A stretch of DNA of 64,000 bases from Dyella sp. A6 (GTDB lineage Bacteria > Pseudomonadota > Gammaproteobacteria > Xanthomonadales > Rhodanobacteraceae): assembly GCF_036320485.1 (NCBI RefSeq), contig NZ_CP132911.1, positions 496,001 through 560,000 of the forward strand, given 5' to 3'. The notes beneath the pieces are model-generated. The model saw only the letters and a list, made by a program, of their open reading frames with translations. It ran no database searches and was not told the origin of the DNA. Positions 8,636 through 16,921 of this stretch are shown piece by piece (position 1 is the stretch's first letter; each line of letters starts with the position of its first letter). The position numbers and the translations under genes are program-made.

Positions 8636-9984
8636 GAGGAATGCTCCGAGGGTGGGTGGGTAAGCGTATCGGCCACGGCCGGGCCTGGCGGCGAGGTCTC
8701 GCCGGCAAGCGCCAGCGCCGGTTGGCCGATGCGGGATGCGGTGGTGTTGCGGGTGGCATACGTCGCCACCGTGAAAGCGGCGACCAGCAGCGCCGCCGCC
8801 AGCAGGAACGAGACGCCGGGCAAGTGCTGCACCGGTGCGTGATCGCTGATGAACAGCGCGAACAGATTGGCGAACATGGCAGGGCCGAAGATGCCGGCCA
8901 GGCTGGCCAGACTGGTCAGCGCACCCTGCAGGCGGCCCTGCTCGTGCGGGTCGACCTGGTGGGTCACCATCGCCTGTACCGGTGGTCCGGACAGCCCGCC
9001 CAGGCACAGCAGCGGAATGCCCAGCACGAACAGCCACATGCCCGGTGCCAGCCCGAACGTCGCATAGCCGCCGGCACACAGGACGAGGCCCAGCATGATC
9101 ATCTTCCGTTCGCCCAGCGACGGCAGCAGGCGTCGTACCAGCACCGCCTGCACCAGGCCGCTGCACAGGCCGACCAGGCTCAGGGTGAAGCCCACGGCCT
9201 GCGGACCCCAGCCGAAGCGGTAGTCGGTATACAGCACGTAGGTCGAGTTGAGCGAGAACTGCGCCAGATTGATCAGGAAATACACCGCGGCCAGACCCAG
9301 TACCTGCGGGTAGCGTCGCAACAGCAGCAAGGCGCCCAGCGGATTGGCGTGGCGCCAGTCCAGGCGGGTGCTGCGACGCTCCCGGGGCAGCGATTCCGGC
9401 AACACGAAAAAGCCGTAGGCGAAGTTGACCAGCGACAGCCCGGCCGCCACCCAGAACGGCAGCCGGATCGACAGGTGGCCAAGAAAGCCGCCGATCGCGG
9501 GGCCGGCGACGAAGCCGATGCCGAAGGCGGCGCCCAGTGTGCCGAACGCGGCGGCCCGTTTCTGGCTGGGCACGATGTCGGCGATATAGGCATTGGCGGT
9601 GCTGAAGCTGGCCGCGCACATGCCGGAGATCGCACGTCCCAGGAACAGCACCCACACCACGGGCGCCAGCGCCATCACGATGAAATCGGCACCGAGTCCG
9701 AAGCTGGAGATCAGCAGCACGGTACGCCGGCCGTAGCGGTCCGACAGCGCCCCCTGGATCGGCGAGCAGACGAACTGCATCAGCATGAACAGGGCGCCGA
9801 ACGCGCCGGCCCACACCGCGGCACCGGCGATGCTGCCACCGATCAGGTCGACGATGAGATGCGGCAGCACCGGGATGATGATGCCGAACGCCAGCATGTC
9901 CACCACTACGGTGACGAAGATGAAGGCCAGTGCGGCCTGGCGTCTGGGGTGTGCCTGGGCAGAGGGTGCCTGGGACGTGTCCAT
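8632..9984 (-). CDS. TCR/Tet-type MFS transporter
   Basis: A 450-residue integral membrane protein with about twelve hydrophobic segments. After the second segment comes the major facilitator motif A in the form G-A-L-S-D-R-Y-G-R-R, as in TetA-type proton/drug antiporters. The first segment contains V-V-V-D-M-L-A-F-G-I-I-I-P-V-L-P, close to TetA and related drug/sugar exporters of the TCR/Tet branch. ATG at 9984 is chosen because it directly precedes a short cytoplasmic leader and the first membrane segment. It is the first gene of a two-gene unit with the DUF1993 gene. The substrate is unknown; resistance should not be assumed from family alone. Confidence 0.88.
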   Translation of the reverse strand: MDTSQAPSAQAHPRRQAALAFIFVTVVVDMLAFGIIIPVLPHLIVDLIGGSIAGAAVWAGAFGALFMLMQFVCSPIQGALSDRYGRRTVLLISSFGLGADFIVMALAPVVWVLFLGRAISGMCAASFSTANAYIADIVPSQKRAAAFGTLGAAFGIGFVAGPAIGGFLGHLSIRLPFWVAAGLSLVNFAYGFFVLPESLPRERRSTRLDWRHANPLGALLLLRRYPQVLGLAAVYFLINLAQFSLNSTYVLYTDYRFGWGPQAVGFTLSLVGLCSGLVQAVLVRRLLPSLGERKMIMLGLVLCAGGYATFGLAPGMWLFVLGIPLLCLGGLSGPPVQAMVTHQVDPHEQGRLQGALTSLASLAGIFGPAMFANLFALFISDHAPVQHLPGVSFLLAAALLVAAFTVATYATRNTTASRIGQPALALAGETSPPGPAVADTLTHPPSEHSS

Positions 9985-10103
9985 GACGATGGTGGCTGGG
10001 GGAGGGGGCTGCCACCATAGCGTATCGGCGCGTTCCTCGCGCGTGTTGGACACGTCCCGGCACGGGGGGAGGGTGCGGCTGGATGCCGCGCCCCGGCAGG
10101 GGG

Positions 10104-10577
10104 TCAGTGGCTGCCGGACGATCCGCTCAGCAGCAGTGCCAGGCCACTGTCGTCGAGGTCCGGCGGCAGCAGGCTGCTGTCGTCGCGACCGTTCTGCGGG
10201 GGCGGTGCGGCGTGCCCGCCGTGATCGTGCGGACCATGCCCCAGCGACCATTTCGCATAGCGCACGTAGGCCTTCTCGCCAAGCAGGCTGCGGATGCTCT
10301 TCGCGCTGTCGGTATCGATCTTGTCGCTGGCGGCCTGTTCGCGCTGACGCAGCGCCTCGTGGGCGTCGCGGCGCTGGATCAGCAGTTGCCGCAACTGCTG
10401 CTGCTGTGCGGTGCTGAGGCCGGGCAAGGTGGCCAGCTGGGCCGGCGATGGCACGCTGCCCGGTCCCATCGGACCACGCGGCATCGGTCCGGGACCCGGA
10501 GGCGGGGCAGACTGCGCAGCTGCCAGCGAACCGGCGAAAAGCAGGGACAGGGGAAGCAGGCGCAAGGTGGCACGCAT
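10104..10577 (-). CDS. Periplasmic Spy/CpxP-like protein with His-rich tail
   Basis: A 157-residue protein with a signal peptide (cleavage probably after A-A-A-Q near residue 22). A proline/glycine/methionine-rich linker follows, then a helical region containing L-S-T-A-Q-Q-Q-Q-L-R-Q-L, which resembles the LTxxQ repeat of CpxP/Spy and zinc-resistance-associated proteins. The tail carries H-G-P-H-D-H-G-G-H, a plausible metal-binding cluster. It is divergent from the baeSR-like two-component system with 171 bp between the start codons. This matches the common arrangement in which a periplasmic chaperone or sensor-modulating protein is a target of the adjacent regulator. The family assignment rests on motif likeness only. 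Confidence 0.65.
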   Translation of the reverse strand: MRATLRLLPLSLLFAGSLAAAQSAPPPGPGPMPRGPMGPGSVPSPAQLATLPGLSTAQQQQLRQLLIQRRDAHEALRQREQAASDKIDTDSAKSIRSLLGEKAYVRYAKWSLGHGPHDHGGHAAPPPQNGRDDSSLLPPDLDDSGLALLLSGSSGSH

Positions 10578-10748
10578 GGCTTGTCTCCGTGTGGGCATCG
10601 GCGATTCCGACCCCGCCAGATTGCGCGTCGAATGCGCAGCCCTAGCACAGATTCCATGGAGAAATTGCGGAGATTGGCGTCGCATCCGGGGTGGCCACCC
10701 GGTCTGCGCTAGGCTGGCGACGATTTTGCCCTGACCGGATGCGAGCGG

Positions 10749-12173
10749 ATGAACCTGTGGCAGCGGCTGTTCCTGGCCTTTGCGATGCTGACGAGCCTGG
10801 TGCTCGGCGGCTTCGTGCTGTGGCAGCAATACGCCTTCCGGAACGGCTTCCGCGAATACCTGGACGCCACCGCGCTGGCCCAGCTCAGGACACAGGCGTT
10901 GGTGCTGGCCCAGGCTTACGGTGCTCACGGCAACTGGAATTTCCTGCGCGACGATCCGGTCCAATTCGACCACTGGCTCAAGCCGGGCGCGCCGTTCGGC
11001 TTGCCGCCGGGTCCGTCGCGACCGCAGGCGAGACCGCCACCTCCGGACATGGGGCCGCCACAGCCCCACATGAGGCCGCCGCATCCGGGGTTTCCGCACG
11101 TGAGCCTGACCGACGCGAGCGGCGAGTTCGTCGCCGGCGATCCGCACCTGCCGGCGCACGGCCGTGCGGTGCCGGTGCGCTGGCGTGGAATCCAGGTCGG
11201 CACGTTGTGGATGGGCATGCAGCGGGGGCCGGTCGACGAGGTGGATCGAGCCTTCGCCGATGCGCAGCGTCGTACGGTGCTGCGCGCCGGTGCAGCGGCG
11301 CTGCTGCTGGCACTGCTGCTGGCCTGGATCTTCGCGCGGACACTGCTGGCCCCGCTGTCGGCGCTGACTGCAGGCACGCGGGCACTGGCCGCTGGCGATT
11401 ACGCGCGTCGCGTCAAGGCCGGCCGGCGCGATGAGCTGGGCCGCCTGGCCGAGGATTTCAACCGCCTGGCCGCCACCCTGGAAGGCCACCGCGAGGCGCG
11501 GCGCCAGTGGGGCGTGGACATCGCGCACGAACTACGTACCCCGCTCGGCGTGCTGCGCGGCGAAATCCAGGCCCTGCAGGATGGCGTGCGCAGACCTGAC
11601 CGGGCCGCGCTGGACTCACTGGAAGCCGAGTGCGAGCGCCTGGCGTCGCTGGTCGAAGACCTCTATCAACTGACGCTGGCAGATGCGGGCGCGCTGGAAT
11701 ACCGCTACGAGACCTTCGATTTGGCCGCGCGCGTGCGTGACGCGGTAGCGCGCAAGCAGCCGGCTTTTCACGATGCAGGGCTGCGCCTCACCGCCGAGGG
11801 GCTGGGGGTGTTCAGCGTGCGTGGCGATCCTCGCCGGCTCGGGCAGTTGCTGGACAACCTGCTGGCCAACGCCCTGCGTTACACCGATGCGCCCGGTCAG
11901 GTGCGGGTGAGCCTGACCGGACATGGCGCGGGCTGCTGCCTGCGCGTGGACGACAGCGCGCCCGGCGTGCCTGCAACGGCATTGCCGCGGTTGTTCGACC
12001 GCCTGTACCGGGTCGATGCCTCGCGCAGCCGCGTGCATGGCGGCGCGGGTCTCGGCCTGGCGATCGCCGCGGCGATCGTCGCCGCGCACGAGGGTCACAT
12101 CGAGGCGCGGGCTTCACCGCTGGGCGGCCTGCGCGTGGAAATCCACCTGCCCGGTGCCGGAGATGCGACATGA
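10749..12173 (+). CDS. Sensor histidine kinase, BaeS-like, with His/Pro-rich sensor loop
   Basis: 474 residues: membrane segment at about 7-27, periplasmic loop to about 180, second membrane segment at 180-200, HAMP, then HisKA with the phospho-acceptor H in D-I-A-H-E-L-R-T-P (about residue 260), the N box (N-L-L-A-N-A-L-R) and G box (G-A-G-L-G-L-A-I). The periplasmic loop contains a run of about 40 residues (about 78-118) very rich in P with several H and M (for example P-H-M-R-P-P-H-P), suggestive of metal binding. It overlaps the response regulator start by four bases (ATGA), so the pair is coupled. BaeS/CpxA-type envelope stress sensing is the nearest known role. Confidence 0.9.
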   Translation: MNLWQRLFLAFAMLTSLVLGGFVLWQQYAFRNGFREYLDATALAQLRTQALVLAQAYGAHGNWNFLRDDPVQFDHWLKPGAPFGLPPGPSRPQARPPPPDMGPPQPHMRPPHPGFPHVSLTDASGEFVAGDPHLPAHGRAVPVRWRGIQVGTLWMGMQRGPVDEVDRAFADAQRRTVLRAGAAALLLALLLAWIFARTLLAPLSALTAGTRALAAGDYARRVKAGRRDELGRLAEDFNRLAATLEGHREARRQWGVDIAHELRTPLGVLRGEIQALQDGVRRPDRAALDSLEAECERLASLVEDLYQLTLADAGALEYRYETFDLAARVRDAVARKQPAFHDAGLRLTAEGLGVFSVRGDPRRLGQLLDNLLANALRYTDAPGQVRVSLTGHGAGCCLRVDDSAPGVPATALPRLFDRLYRVDASRSRVHGGAGLGLAIAAAIVAAHEGHIEARASPLGGLRVEIHLPGAGDAT

Positions 12174-12871
12174 GCGATGGCCGTTGCGTGGTGATTGTCG
12201 AGGACGAGCCGAAGCTGGCGGCCCTGTTGCGGGACTATCTGGCAGCCGCCGGTTTCCGCAGCGAGATCCTCGCGGACGGTCACGCTGCGGTCGAGCGCAT
12301 CCTCGAACTGGCGCCGGCAGCGGTGTTGCTCGACGTGATGCTACCGGGAGAGGACGGCCTGTCGATCTGCCGCCGGCTGCGTGCCGCATCGCAGGTGCCG
12401 GTGCTGCTGCTGACCGCGCGGGTCGAGGAGATCGACCGCCTGCTTGGCCTGGAGCTGGGTGCCGACGACTACATCTGCAAGCCGTACAGCCCGCGTGAGG
12501 TGGTGGCCCGGCTGAGGGCGGTGCTGCGCCGGGTCGGCGAGCAGCCGGCGCAGCCGGATGGTCAGGCTGCGCGCTTGCAGATCGACGAGGAGCGGTTCGA
12601 GGCGCGCATCGACGGCCAGCCGGTGGTGCTGACGCCGGTGGAGTTCCGTCTGCTGCAGCGGCTGGCGGCGCATCCCGGCCGGGTCTACTCGCGCGGCGAG
12701 CTGATCGATGCCGCCTACCGCGATCACCGTGTGGTCAGCGAACGCACCATCGACAGCCACGTGAAGAACTTGCGCCGCAAGCTGCAGACCAGTGGCCTCG
12801 ATGCGATCGGCTCGGTCTACGGCGTGGGCTACCGGCTGGAGTGGCCGCAGCACGGCAGCGCCGACGCATAG
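12170..12871 (+). CDS. OmpR/PhoB-family response regulator, BaeR-like
   Basis: 233 residues. The receiver domain has acidic residues in V-E-D-E-P, phospho-acceptor D at about residue 55 (L-L-D-V-M-L-P-G-E-D-G) and the conserved lysine in C-K-P-Y-S. The C-terminal winged helix reads L-T-P-V-E-F-R-L-L and R-T-I-D-S-H-V-K-N-L-R-R-K-L, typical of the OmpR/PhoB class. It is co-translated with the kinase. Likely targets are the divergent Spy-like gene and its own operon, through the 171-bp gap at 10578-10748. BaeR is the closest named relative by appearance; CreB or an orphan metal regulator cannot be excluded. Confidence 0.9.
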   Translation: MSDGRCVVIVEDEPKLAALLRDYLAAAGFRSEILADGHAAVERILELAPAAVLLDVMLPGEDGLSICRRLRAASQVPVLLLTARVEEIDRLLGLELGADDYICKPYSPREVVARLRAVLRRVGEQPAQPDGQAARLQIDEERFEARIDGQPVVLTPVEFRLLQRLAAHPGRVYSRGELIDAAYRDHRVVSERTIDSHVKNLRRKLQTSGLDAIGSVYGVGYRLEWPQHGSADA

Positions 12872-12886
12872 CTGCAGTGTGCTCGT

Positions 12887-13249
12887 TCAGCCCGGCGGTG
12901 CGGCCAGTTCGCGCGCATCCAGATAACCGTCGTGGTTGCGGTCCAGACGATGGAACTGCCGGCGCAGGTTGTCCTGCCACGAGTGCAGCGTGACCGGACC
13001 GCCGCGCCCGCCGGGCAGTTCGCGGTTTTCCAGCACGCCGTCGCCATTGGTATCCAGCTGGTGGAAGCCGCGGCTCATGTAGGCCACGTATTCCTCTTCG
13101 CTGACCCGGCCGTCGCCGTTGCTGTCCATCAGGTGCAGGTAGGCGGCAGGCGTGCCGGGGTAGCCCTGCGCGACCAGCGGGCCGTTGGCGAGCGCCAGCA
13201 GGCCGGCCAAGGTGGCGACGATAGCGTGGCGTGGCGACATGACTGGCAT
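12887..13249 (-). CDS. Secreted EF-hand calcium-binding protein
   Basis: A 120-residue protein with an N-terminal signal peptide (hydrophobic core about residues 9-24, probable cleavage near L-V-A-Q-G) followed by three canonical EF-hand loops: D-S-N-G-D-G-R-V-S-E-E-E, D-T-N-G-D-G-V-L-E-N-R-E and D-R-N-H-D-G-Y-L-D-A-R-E. All three keep acidic residues at loop positions 1, 5 and 12, so calcium binding is very likely. The odd number of hands suggests dimerisation or a degenerate partner. It is convergent with the response regulator (15-bp gap). An in-frame ATG at 13240 is an alternative start. Its physiological role is unknown. Confidence 0.85.
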   Translation of the reverse strand: MPVMSPRHAIVATLAGLLALANGPLVAQGYPGTPAAYLHLMDSNGDGRVSEEEYVAYMSRGFHQLDTNGDGVLENRELPGGRGGPVTLHSWQDNLRRQFHRLDRNHDGYLDARELAAPPG

Positions 13250-13417
13250 GAGCTCAGTGTGCGGGATGGCCGGGTGAGGCGTCGAGTGCGGCCAGCCGGG
13301 TCGCCCCGCGCACGTCTAGTGCTTCCGGTTCAAACGATAGACCCAAAGGTGGTTTGGCATTGGTTCGCGGATAGGACTAGCGTGGCGGGTCTGGATATTC
13401 GTTACAGCGAGGTCGCC

Positions 13418-14374
13418 ATGATTTACGAAAGCATTCTGGACACCATCGGTGGTACGCCCGTCGTGCGCCTGCATCGGCTGGCCCCGTCGCACGTGGCGCT
13501 GTACGTCAAGGTGGAATCCTTCAATCCGGGCGGCTCGGTCAAGGACCGTCTGGCCCTGTCAGTGATCCTGGATGCCGAGCGCAAGGGCAAGCTCAAGCCC
13601 GGCGACACCGTGGTGGAGGCCACCTCCGGCAATACCGGCGTGGCGCTGGCGATGGTCTGCGCGGCGCGCGGCTACAAGTTCGTGGCGGTGATGACCGAGA
13701 CCTTCTCGGTGGAGCGGCGCAAGCTGATGCGCGCCTACGGCGCCAAGGTGATTCTCACCCCGGCCGCCGAGCGTGGCACCGGCATGGTGCGCAAGGCCGA
13801 GGAGCTGGCCCGCAAGCACGGCTGGTTCCTGGCCAGCCAGTTCGAGAACCCGGCCAACCCGGCCTATCACCGCAGCACCACCGCGGCTGAGATTCTGCGC
13901 GACTTTGCCGGTCGCAGGCTGGATGCCTTCGTCTCCGGCTGGGGCACGGGCGGCACCATCACCGGCGTCGGCGAAGTGCTGCATCTGGCGCGGCCCGACG
14001 TGAAAGTCGTGGTGGCCGAACCGGCGGCAGCGCCCCTGCTGGCGGGCAAGGATTGGCAGCCGCACAAGATCCAGGGCTGGGCGCCCGATTTCCTGCCCGG
14101 CGTGCTCAATCGCGAGGTCGTCGACGTGAATGTGCCGGTGGACGACACCGTGGCCCGCGACACCGCACGTCGCCTGGCCGCCGAGGAAGGCATCTTCGTC
14201 GGCGTGTCGGCCGGCGCCACGGTGGCGGCCGCGCTGGAGTATGCGAAGAACGCCGAGCAAGGCAGCGTGATCCTGGCGATGCTGCCGGATACCGGCGAGC
14301 GCTACCTTTCCACCTTCCTGTTCGAGGGTGTGCCCGAGGGTTCCGACGACGAGTGGCTGGCAAGCCTCGGCTGA
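13418..14374 (+). CDS. cysK: Cysteine synthase A (O-acetylserine sulfhydrylase)
   Basis: 318 residues, a fold-type II PLP enzyme that makes L-cysteine from O-acetyl-L-serine and sulfide in the cytoplasm. The PLP lysine is K42 in G-G-S-V-K-D-R. The substrate loop T-S-G-N-T-G and the phosphate-binding G-T-G-G-T-I-T-G are intact, and the C-terminal serine contact is P-D-T-G-E-R-Y-L-S-T. ATG at 13418 gives the standard N-terminus (M-I-Y-E-S-I-L-D-T-I-G-G-T-P). CysK rather than CysM is preferred from this N-terminus and length. The gene stands alone, with 168 bp upstream and a terminator-like hairpin downstream. cysG and cysB lie elsewhere in the window. Confidence 0.93.
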   Translation: MIYESILDTIGGTPVVRLHRLAPSHVALYVKVESFNPGGSVKDRLALSVILDAERKGKLKPGDTVVEATSGNTGVALAMVCAARGYKFVAVMTETFSVERRKLMRAYGAKVILTPAAERGTGMVRKAEELARKHGWFLASQFENPANPAYHRSTTAAEILRDFAGRRLDAFVSGWGTGGTITGVGEVLHLARPDVKVVVAEPAAAPLLAGKDWQPHKIQGWAPDFLPGVLNREVVDVNVPVDDTVARDTARRLAAEEGIFVGVSAGATVAAALEYAKNAEQGSVILAMLPDTGERYLSTFLFEGVPEGSDDEWLASLG

Positions 14375-14388
14375 CGCCGGTTCATGTG

Positions 14389-14418
14389 CACGGATGCCCC
14401 TGCGACGGGGTGTCCGTG
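14389..14418. terminator. 12-bp hairpin between convergent cysK and diguanylate cyclase gene
   Basis: CACGGATGCCCC and GGGGTGTCCGTG pair along all twelve positions, two of them G-U, around a 6-nt loop. It sits 15 bp after the cysK stop and 20 bp before the end of the opposing gene. No U-run is present; the terminator role is inferred from position. Confidence 0.45.
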
Positions 14419-14438
14419 GCCAGAGCGGCAGTGGTCGC

Positions 14439-15599
14439 TCAGGCCGCTGCGGTCACGACGCGGTTGCGCCCCGTGTGCTTGGCGGCGTAGAGCGCACGGT
14501 CGGCGCGATGGATCAGGGCATGCTCGTCCGTATCCGCCGCAGAGCTGACCGCCACGCCGATGGAAATGGTCAGGCCGGCGCTGCCGGTCATCAACTTGAG
14601 CGCAGCGACATCGCTGCGCAGCTGCTCGCCCAGAGCCATGGCCTCCGCCGTGGCGGTGTCCGGCAGCAGGACCAGGAACTCCTCGCCGCCGATACGTCCC
14701 AGCCTGTCGGCGTGCCGCAGACGCCCGCCGAGGCAGGCGGCCAGCCTAGCCAGTACGCGGTCGCCGTCGGCGTGGCCGAAATGGTCGTTGACCTGCTTGA
14801 AGTGGTCGGTGTCGATCATCAGTGCGGCCAGCGGACGTGCCTCACTGCGGGCCTGGCGGAACAGGCGTTCGGCTTCCTCGTCCAGTCCCAGCCGGTTCAG
14901 TACGCCGGTGAGCGGGTCGGTACGGGCCTGGCGGCGCAGTTCGGCCTGTGCGTCCTCGTTGTAGATCAGCATAAAGCCGATCGTGGCGAGCACCGGTTCG
15001 GTGGCGCCGTACACGAGGCTGATCACGTTGCCCAGCGATAACGTCAGCAGGCTGTTGCCGGTATCGACACCGGTCAGCAGCAGGGCGAGCCGATAGGCCC
15101 AGACCACCGCGCCGGCCAGCAGCACGAAAAGCATCGCCCGTTGCGCGCGGGAGCCGCCGCGGCGAAGGGAGCCGAACAGTGGGGCGATCAGCAACATCAG
15201 GTAGACGCTGGTCGCGAGCGAGCTGGCATACCTGCGCATGGCGTAGTCGGGCCGCACCACACCGAACCAGGCGATGCCGAGCCAGCCGATGATCGTGACC
15301 GCGCCGACCAGCAAGCGGCGTCGTGGCTGACGCAGCAGCATGCGCAGCGCACAGGTGGTCGCGGCGTAGGACCCCAGCAGCGAGCCGCTGGCGATCGTGA
15401 AGGTGACCCAGGGAGCGAGTCGGCCATGCATGGCCATCAGAGTCCAGCCCAGCCCCTGCAGCACCAGCGCGGCGTTCCACACATGCAGGCTGCGGCGTGC
15501 GACGCCGGAATAGGCACGGGTGGCGGCGAGCAGCGGCGGTACCAGCAGCAGCGCCTGCAGGGCGCCGAGCATGGCGATGGTCGCCAGGTCTATGGGCAT
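14439..15599 (-). CDS. Membrane-bound diguanylate cyclase
   Basis: 386 residues. The N-terminal half has about six hydrophobic segments (roughly residues 5-195). The C-terminal half is a GGDEF domain: D-P-L-T-G-V-L-N-R starts it, the active site is I-G-G-E-E-F (about 303), and an RxxD product-inhibition site (RHAD) lies five residues ahead. It should therefore make c-di-GMP and be feedback-inhibited. No phosphodiesterase domain is present. It follows folE on the same strand with a 78-bp gap and converges on cysK. The membrane region is not recognisably MHYT, MASE or 7TMR; the signal is unknown. Confidence 0.92.
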   Translation of the reverse strand: MPIDLATIAMLGALQALLLVPPLLAATRAYSGVARRSLHVWNAALVLQGLGWTLMAMHGRLAPWVTFTIASGSLLGSYAATTCALRMLLRQPRRRLLVGAVTIIGWLGIAWFGVVRPDYAMRRYASSLATSVYLMLLIAPLFGSLRRGGSRAQRAMLFVLLAGAVVWAYRLALLLTGVDTGNSLLTLSLGNVISLVYGATEPVLATIGFMLIYNEDAQAELRRQARTDPLTGVLNRLGLDEEAERLFRQARSEARPLAALMIDTDHFKQVNDHFGHADGDRVLARLAACLGGRLRHADRLGRIGGEEFLVLLPDTATAEAMALGEQLRSDVAALKLMTGSAGLTISIGVAVSSAADTDEHALIHRADRALYAAKHTGRNRVVTAAA

Positions 15600-15677
15600 G
15601 GCGTCATGGCGAGGACTTCGCTTGGTCGGGGCGCACGTCGGCGCAACGGCCGTTGATCGGCCGCGGTCGCGGAAACT

Positions 15678-16280
15678 TTAGCGGACCCGGCCGTGGATGC
15701 CGATGAACTGCAGGAACTCCGAGCGGGTGCGCGCGTCCTCGCGGAACGTGCCCAGCATCTGGCTGGTGATCATCGACACGCCGCGCTTGTGCACGCCGCG
15801 TGTGGTCATGCATTCGTGGCTTGCGTCGATCACCACGGCCACGCCGGCCGGCTGCAGGGTTTCCTGGATGCAGTGGGCGATCTGCGCGGTGAGCTTTTCC
15901 TGTACCTGGAAGCGGCGCGCGAAACCGTCCACCACGCGGGCCAGCTTGCTGATGCCGACCACCCGGTTGGTCGGCAGGTAGCCGACGTGGGCGCGGCCGA
16001 TGATCGGTGCCATGTGGTGTTCGCAGTGGCTTTCGAACTCGATGTCGCGCAGCACCACCATCTCGTCGTAGCCTTCGACTTCCTCGAAGGTGCGGCGCAG
16101 GTAGTCGGCCGGGTCGCTGGCATAGCCGGCGAACCAGTCCCGGTACGCCTTGACCACGCGCTTGGGCGTGTCCAGCAGGCCTTCGCGCGACGGATCCTCG
16201 CCCGCCCAGCGCAGCAGGGTGCGCACCGCGTCCTCGGCTTCTTCGCGGGTCACGCCGTGGTCGGAATCGGGCTTGTTCAT
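15678..16280 (-). CDS. folE: GTP cyclohydrolase I
   Basis: 200 residues. FolE converts GTP to 7,8-dihydroneopterin triphosphate, the first step of folate synthesis. Zinc ligands lie in [10 protein letters not shown] and C-M-T-T-R-G-V. The family signatures [13 protein letters not shown] and Q-V-Q-E-K-L-T are also present. ATG at 16280 follows a GGACCCCCG stretch and gives the usual length; the frame is open to 16550 but upstream residues have no family likeness. Cysteine and histidine zinc ligands are intact, so this is the zinc-dependent FolE1 type. It is in line with the FUSC-like gene (68-bp gap) and the diguanylate cyclase gene. Confidence 0.95.
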   Translation of the reverse strand: MNKPDSDHGVTREEAEDAVRTLLRWAGEDPSREGLLDTPKRVVKAYRDWFAGYASDPADYLRRTFEEVEGYDEMVVLRDIEFESHCEHHMAPIIGRAHVGYLPTNRVVGISKLARVVDGFARRFQVQEKLTAQIAHCIQETLQPAGVAVVIDASHECMTTRGVHKRGVSMITSQMLGTFREDARTRSEFLQFIGIHGRVR

Positions 16281-16348
16281 CGGGGGTCCTTGGCGTTCGG
16301 GGAGCGCCATAGTGTAACGGTCATGGAAGCCCGGCGCGGCCGGGGACG

Positions 16349-16921
16349 TCAGCGCGGGGTGCCGAGCAGCCTGCGTTCGGCGATGTCGAACGCGCGCGTG
16401 ACCAGCAGCGCGGCCACCGCGCCCAGCACCACCTCGCCGAGCCGGAACAGGGCGAACTGCAGGAAAGTGCCCTGGTGCGGCACCAGCATCACGATGGTGG
16501 TGGTGATGCCGGCGATACGCCCGGCTGCCCCCAGGTCCAGCACCCAGCACAGCGTCATGCCGGCGATGACGGCCAGCGCGTAGGCCGGGAACTGGTTGTG
16601 CACCAGTGCCGCTGCGGCGATGCCGACCAGGCCGCCGATGATCGCGCCGATGAACTGGTCGCGCGACGAGTGGCGCACTTCGGCATAGCTGGCCTGAGTC
16701 ACCGAGATCGCGGTGATCGCGGCCCAGAAGCCCTGTTCTAGGCCCAGCAGCAGGGCGCCGTAGTAGCCCAGCGCGGCCGCCAGCACCGCGCGCAGTGCGT
16801 GCATCAGGCCGGCTACCAGGCGGTCGCCCCGGGTCAGGTTCTGGCGCAGCCGGGTCGCTTCGTCGGCCATCTGTTCGAGGCGCTGCATCAGTTCAGCCAG
16901 TGCGCGGCGCGGTGAGTTCAT
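16349..16921 (-). CDS. FUSC-type inner membrane protein (short form)
   Basis: 190 residues with a cytoplasmic coiled N-terminus (about 1-30) followed by about five or six hydrophobic segments. The pattern [21 protein letters not shown] and [11 protein letters not shown] resembles the membrane half of fusaric acid resistance/aromatic acid exporter (FUSC) proteins. It lacks the large cytoplasmic domain of full-length AaeB-type exporters, so it is a half-size member. Its ATG overlaps the TGA of rmuC by four bases (ATGA), indicating translational coupling. The substrate is unknown. Confidence 0.8.
   Translation of the reverse strand: MNSPRRALAELMQRLEQMADEATRLRQNLTRGDRLVAGLMHALRAVLAAALGYYGALLLGLEQGFWAAITAISVTQASYAEVRHSSRDQFIGAIIGGLVGIAAAALVHNQFPAYALAVIAGMTLCWVLDLGAAGRIAGITTTIVMLVPHQGTFLQFALFRLGEVVLGAVAALLVTRAFDIAERRLLGTPR

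Noticed and set aside
8636..10063. Upstream extension of the DUF1993 reading frame
   Set aside because: The extension is out-of-frame sequence of the MFS gene; the DUF1993 start is fixed by the ATGA overlap at 8632-8635.
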